Positions 61,501 through 64,000 of a DNA stretch of 64,000 nt are shown here, in pieces (positions within the stretch are counted from its first letter, which is position 1; each line of letters starts with the position of its first letter). The position numbers and the translations under genes were made by a program. The notes below the pieces were generated by a model. That model was given only the letters and a program-made list of their open reading frames with translations, did not search any database and was not told the DNA's origin. The stretch comes from Balanoglossus misakiensis (Eukaryota; Hemichordata), in assembly GCA_040954595.2 (NCBI GenBank), contig CM082578.2, positions 12,028,001 through 12,092,000 on the forward strand. Reading direction: 5' to 3'.

Positions 61501-64000
61501 ATTTCGCAAAGTCGAAAAATTGTCATTTCTGGATGATTTTCATGAGCTATAACCCATGGTTTTTTCAAAAAAATGAAGAAATTTTGATATTTCGCAAAGT
61601 CGAAAAATTGTCATTTCTGGATGATTTTCATGAGCTATAACCCATGGTTTTTTCAAAAAAATGAAGAAATTTTGATATTTCGCAAAGTCGTAAAAATTGT
61701 CATTTCTGGATGATTTTCATGAGCTATAACCCATGGTTTTTTCAAAAAAATGAAGAAATTTTGATATTTCGCAAAGTCGAAAAATTGTCATTTCTGGATG
61801 ATTTTCATGAGCTATAACCCATGGTTTTTTCAAAAAAATGAAGAAATTTTGATATTTCGCAAAGTCGAAAAATTGTCATTTCTGGATGATTTTCATGAGC
61901 TATAACCCATGGTTTTTTCAAAAAAATGAAGAAATTTTGATATTTCGCAAAGTCGAAAAATTGTCATTTCTGGATGATTTTCATGAGCTATAACCCATGG
62001 TTTTTTCAAAAAAATGAAGAAATTTTGATATTTCGCAAAGTCGAAAAATTGTCATTTCTGGATGATTTTCATGAGCTATAACCCATGGTTTTTTCAAAAA
62101 AATGAAGAAATTTTGATATTTCGCAAAGTCGAAAAATTGTCATTTCTGGATGATTTTCATGAGCTATAACCCATGGTTTTTTCAAAAAAATGAAGAAATT
62201 TTGATATTTCGCAAAGTCGAAAAATTGTCATTTCTGGATGATTTTCATGAGCTATAACCCATGGTTTTTTCAAAAAAATGAAGAAATTTTGATATTTCGC
62301 AAAGTCGAAAAATTGTCATTTCTGGATGATTTTCATGAGCTATAACCCATGGTTTTTTTCAAAAAAATGAAGAAATTTTGATATTTCGCAAAGTCGAAAA
62401 ATTGTCATTTCTGGATGATNNNNNNNNNNNNNNNNNNNNNNNNNNNNNNNNNNNNNNNNNNNNNNNNNNNNNNNNNNNNNNNNNNNNNNNNNNNNNNNNN
62501 NNNNNNNNNNNNNNNNNNNAATTTTGATATTTCGCAAAGTCGAAAAATTGTCATTTCTGGATGATTTTCATGAGCTATAACCCATGGTTTTTTCAAAAAA
62601 ATGAAGAAATTTTGATATTTCGCAAAGTCGAAAAATTGTCATTTCTGGATGATTTTCATGAGCTATAACCCATGGTTTTTTCAAAAAAATGAAGAAATTT
62701 TGATATTTCGCAAAGTCGAAAAATTGTCATTTCTGGATGATTTTCATGAGCTATAACCCATGGTTTTTTCAAAAAAATGAAGAAATTTTGATATTTCGCA
62801 AAGTCGAAAAATTGTCATTTCTGGATGATTTTCATGAGCTATAACCCATGGTTTTTTCAAAAAAATGAAGAAATTTTGATATTTCGCAAAGTCGAAAAAT
62901 TGTCATTTCTGGATGATTTTCATGAGCTATAACCCATGGTTTTTTCAAAAAAATGAAGAAATTTTGATATTTCGCAAAGTCGAAAAATTGTCATTTCTGG
63001 ATGATTTTCATGAGCTATAACCCATGGTTTTTTCAAAAAAATGAAGAAATTTTGATATTTCGCAAAGTCGAAAAATTGTCATTTCTGGATGATTTTCATG
63101 AGCTATAACCCATGGTTTTTTCAAAAAAATGAAGAAATTTTGATATTTCGCAAAGTCGAAAAATTGTCATTTCTGGATGATTTTCATGAGCTATAACCCA
63201 TGGTTTTTTCAAAAAAATGAAGAAATTTTGATATTTCGCAAAGTCGAAAAATTGTCATTTCTGGATGATTTTCATGAGCTATAACCCATGGTTTTTTCAA
63301 AAAAATGAAGAAATTTTGATATTTCGCAAAGTCGAAAAATTGTCATTTCTGGATGATTTTCATGAGCTATAACCCATGGTTTTTTCAAAAAAATGAAGAA
63401 ATTTTGATATTTCTCAAAGTCGAAAAATTGTCATTTCTGGATGATTTTCATGAGCTATAACCCATGGTTTTTTCAAAAAAATGAAGAAATTTTGATATTT
63501 CGCAAAGTCGAAAAATTGTCATTTCTGGATGATTTTCATGAGCTATAACCCATGGTTTTTTCAAAAAAATGAAGAAATTTTGATATTTCGCAAAGTCGAA
63601 AAATTGTCATTTCTGGATGATTTTCATGAGCTATAACCCATGGTTTTTTCCAAAAAAATGAAGAAATTTTGATATTTCGCAAAGTCGAAAAATTGTCATT
63701 TCTGGATGATTTTCATGAGCTATAACCCATGGTTTTTTCAAAAAAATGAAGAAATTTTGATATTTCGCAAAGTCGAAAAATTGTCATTTCTGGATGATTT
63801 TCATGAGCTATAACCCATGGTTTTTTCAAAAAAATGAAGAAATTTTGATATTTCGCAAAGTCGAAAAATTGTCATTTCTGGATGATTTTCATGAGCTATA
63901 ACCCATGGTTTTTTCAAAAAAATGAAGAAATTTTGATATTTCGCAAAGTCGAAAAATTGTCATTTCTGGATGATTTTCATGAGCTATAACCCATGGTTTT
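52578..64000. repeat. Satellite array of an 88-bp monomer, about 129 copies, open at the right end
   Basis: The monomer (T6-C-A7, then TGAAGAAATTTTGATATTTC, GCAAAGTCGAAAAATTGTC, ATTTCTGGATGATTTTCATG, AGCTATAACCCATGG) repeats head to tail with an 88-bp period; for example its post-T6 C is at 52680 and 52768. The first copy is degenerate (CCCATTATTTTTTTTC, from 52578). Copies differ mainly by single-base indels in homopolymers and by rare variants (GTCTTTTC, ATAAACC, GTCGAAAATTG). Each monomer contains inverted repeats: GAAAT-N6-ATTTC, TTTCG-N6-CGAAA, T6-C-A6, and the palindrome CCATGG. The many 64-96-codon ORFs across it are the same repeat read in shifting frames, not genes. I do not recognise the family. 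Confidence 0.98.
62420..62519. other. Assembly gap of 100 N within the satellite
   Basis: Exactly 100 N. The monomer phase is position 66 of 88 before the gap and 21 of 88 after it, so the missing length should be 42 bp plus a multiple of 88. One hundred does not fit, so the N count is a placeholder and the true array length is unknown. Confidence 0.95.

Noticed and set aside
52449-62596. Many 63-96-codon ORFs on both strands in the right-hand 11 kb
   Set aside because: They are the 88-bp satellite read through two or three monomers. The frame shifts by one base every monomer, and stops recur with the period.

Overview
This is animal nuclear DNA. It has long AT-rich introns, GT-AG splice sites, abundant microsatellites, and a large tandem satellite array at its right end. 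The only gene I can support is on the + strand: the 3' two-thirds of a Cys-loop (pentameric ligand-gated) anion channel of the glycine/GABA-A receptor-like branch. It is spread over five exons from 14908 to 47362. The first two coding pieces (83 bp and 138 bp) are too short to stand out as ORFs. They were found by their motifs, and their phases join exactly to the next exons. The species cannot be named from sequence alone. The divergent receptor, the large introns and the over-represented TACATGTA palindrome suggest a marine invertebrate (lophotrochozoan, amphioxus or ambulacrarian), but this is inference.

Layout. 1-14907: no exon recognised; probably intron between the missing ligand-binding-domain exons and the Cys-loop exon, with small repeats, a hairpin and a G-quadruplex motif. 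14908-14990: Cys-loop exon. 14991-34539: a 19.5-kb intron with GA tracts, a degenerate minisatellite, a 240-bp foldback element and two G-quadruplex motifs. 34540-34677: exon for the end of the extracellular domain (loops F and C). 36713-36942: exon for pre-M1, M1, M2 and the M2-M3 linker. 41518-41625: exon for M3. 47078-47362: last exon, with most of the intracellular loop, M4 and the stop codon. The introns between them hold microsatellites, a TA-flanked mini-foldback element and a degenerate tRNA-like sequence. 47363-52577: 3' flank with no recognised gene.

52578-64000: an array of an 88-bp monomer, about 129 copies, running off the right end and broken by one 100-N assembly gap (62420-62519). 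Its many two-monomer reading frames are not genes: 88 is not a multiple of three, and the same sequence is read in every frame.

How the parts relate. The five exons encode about 280 consecutive residues (FPMD Cys-loop, PAR anion-selectivity motif, four membrane segments). The signal peptide and most of the ligand-binding domain must lie left of the window. The most interesting points are an acceptor directly abutting a perfect GTAAGT donor at the M1-M2 exon (a recursive-splice-like junction), loss of the second, glycine-receptor-type cysteine pair, the two foldback elements, and the structure and assembly state of the satellite. I found no sign of a novel multi-gene system.
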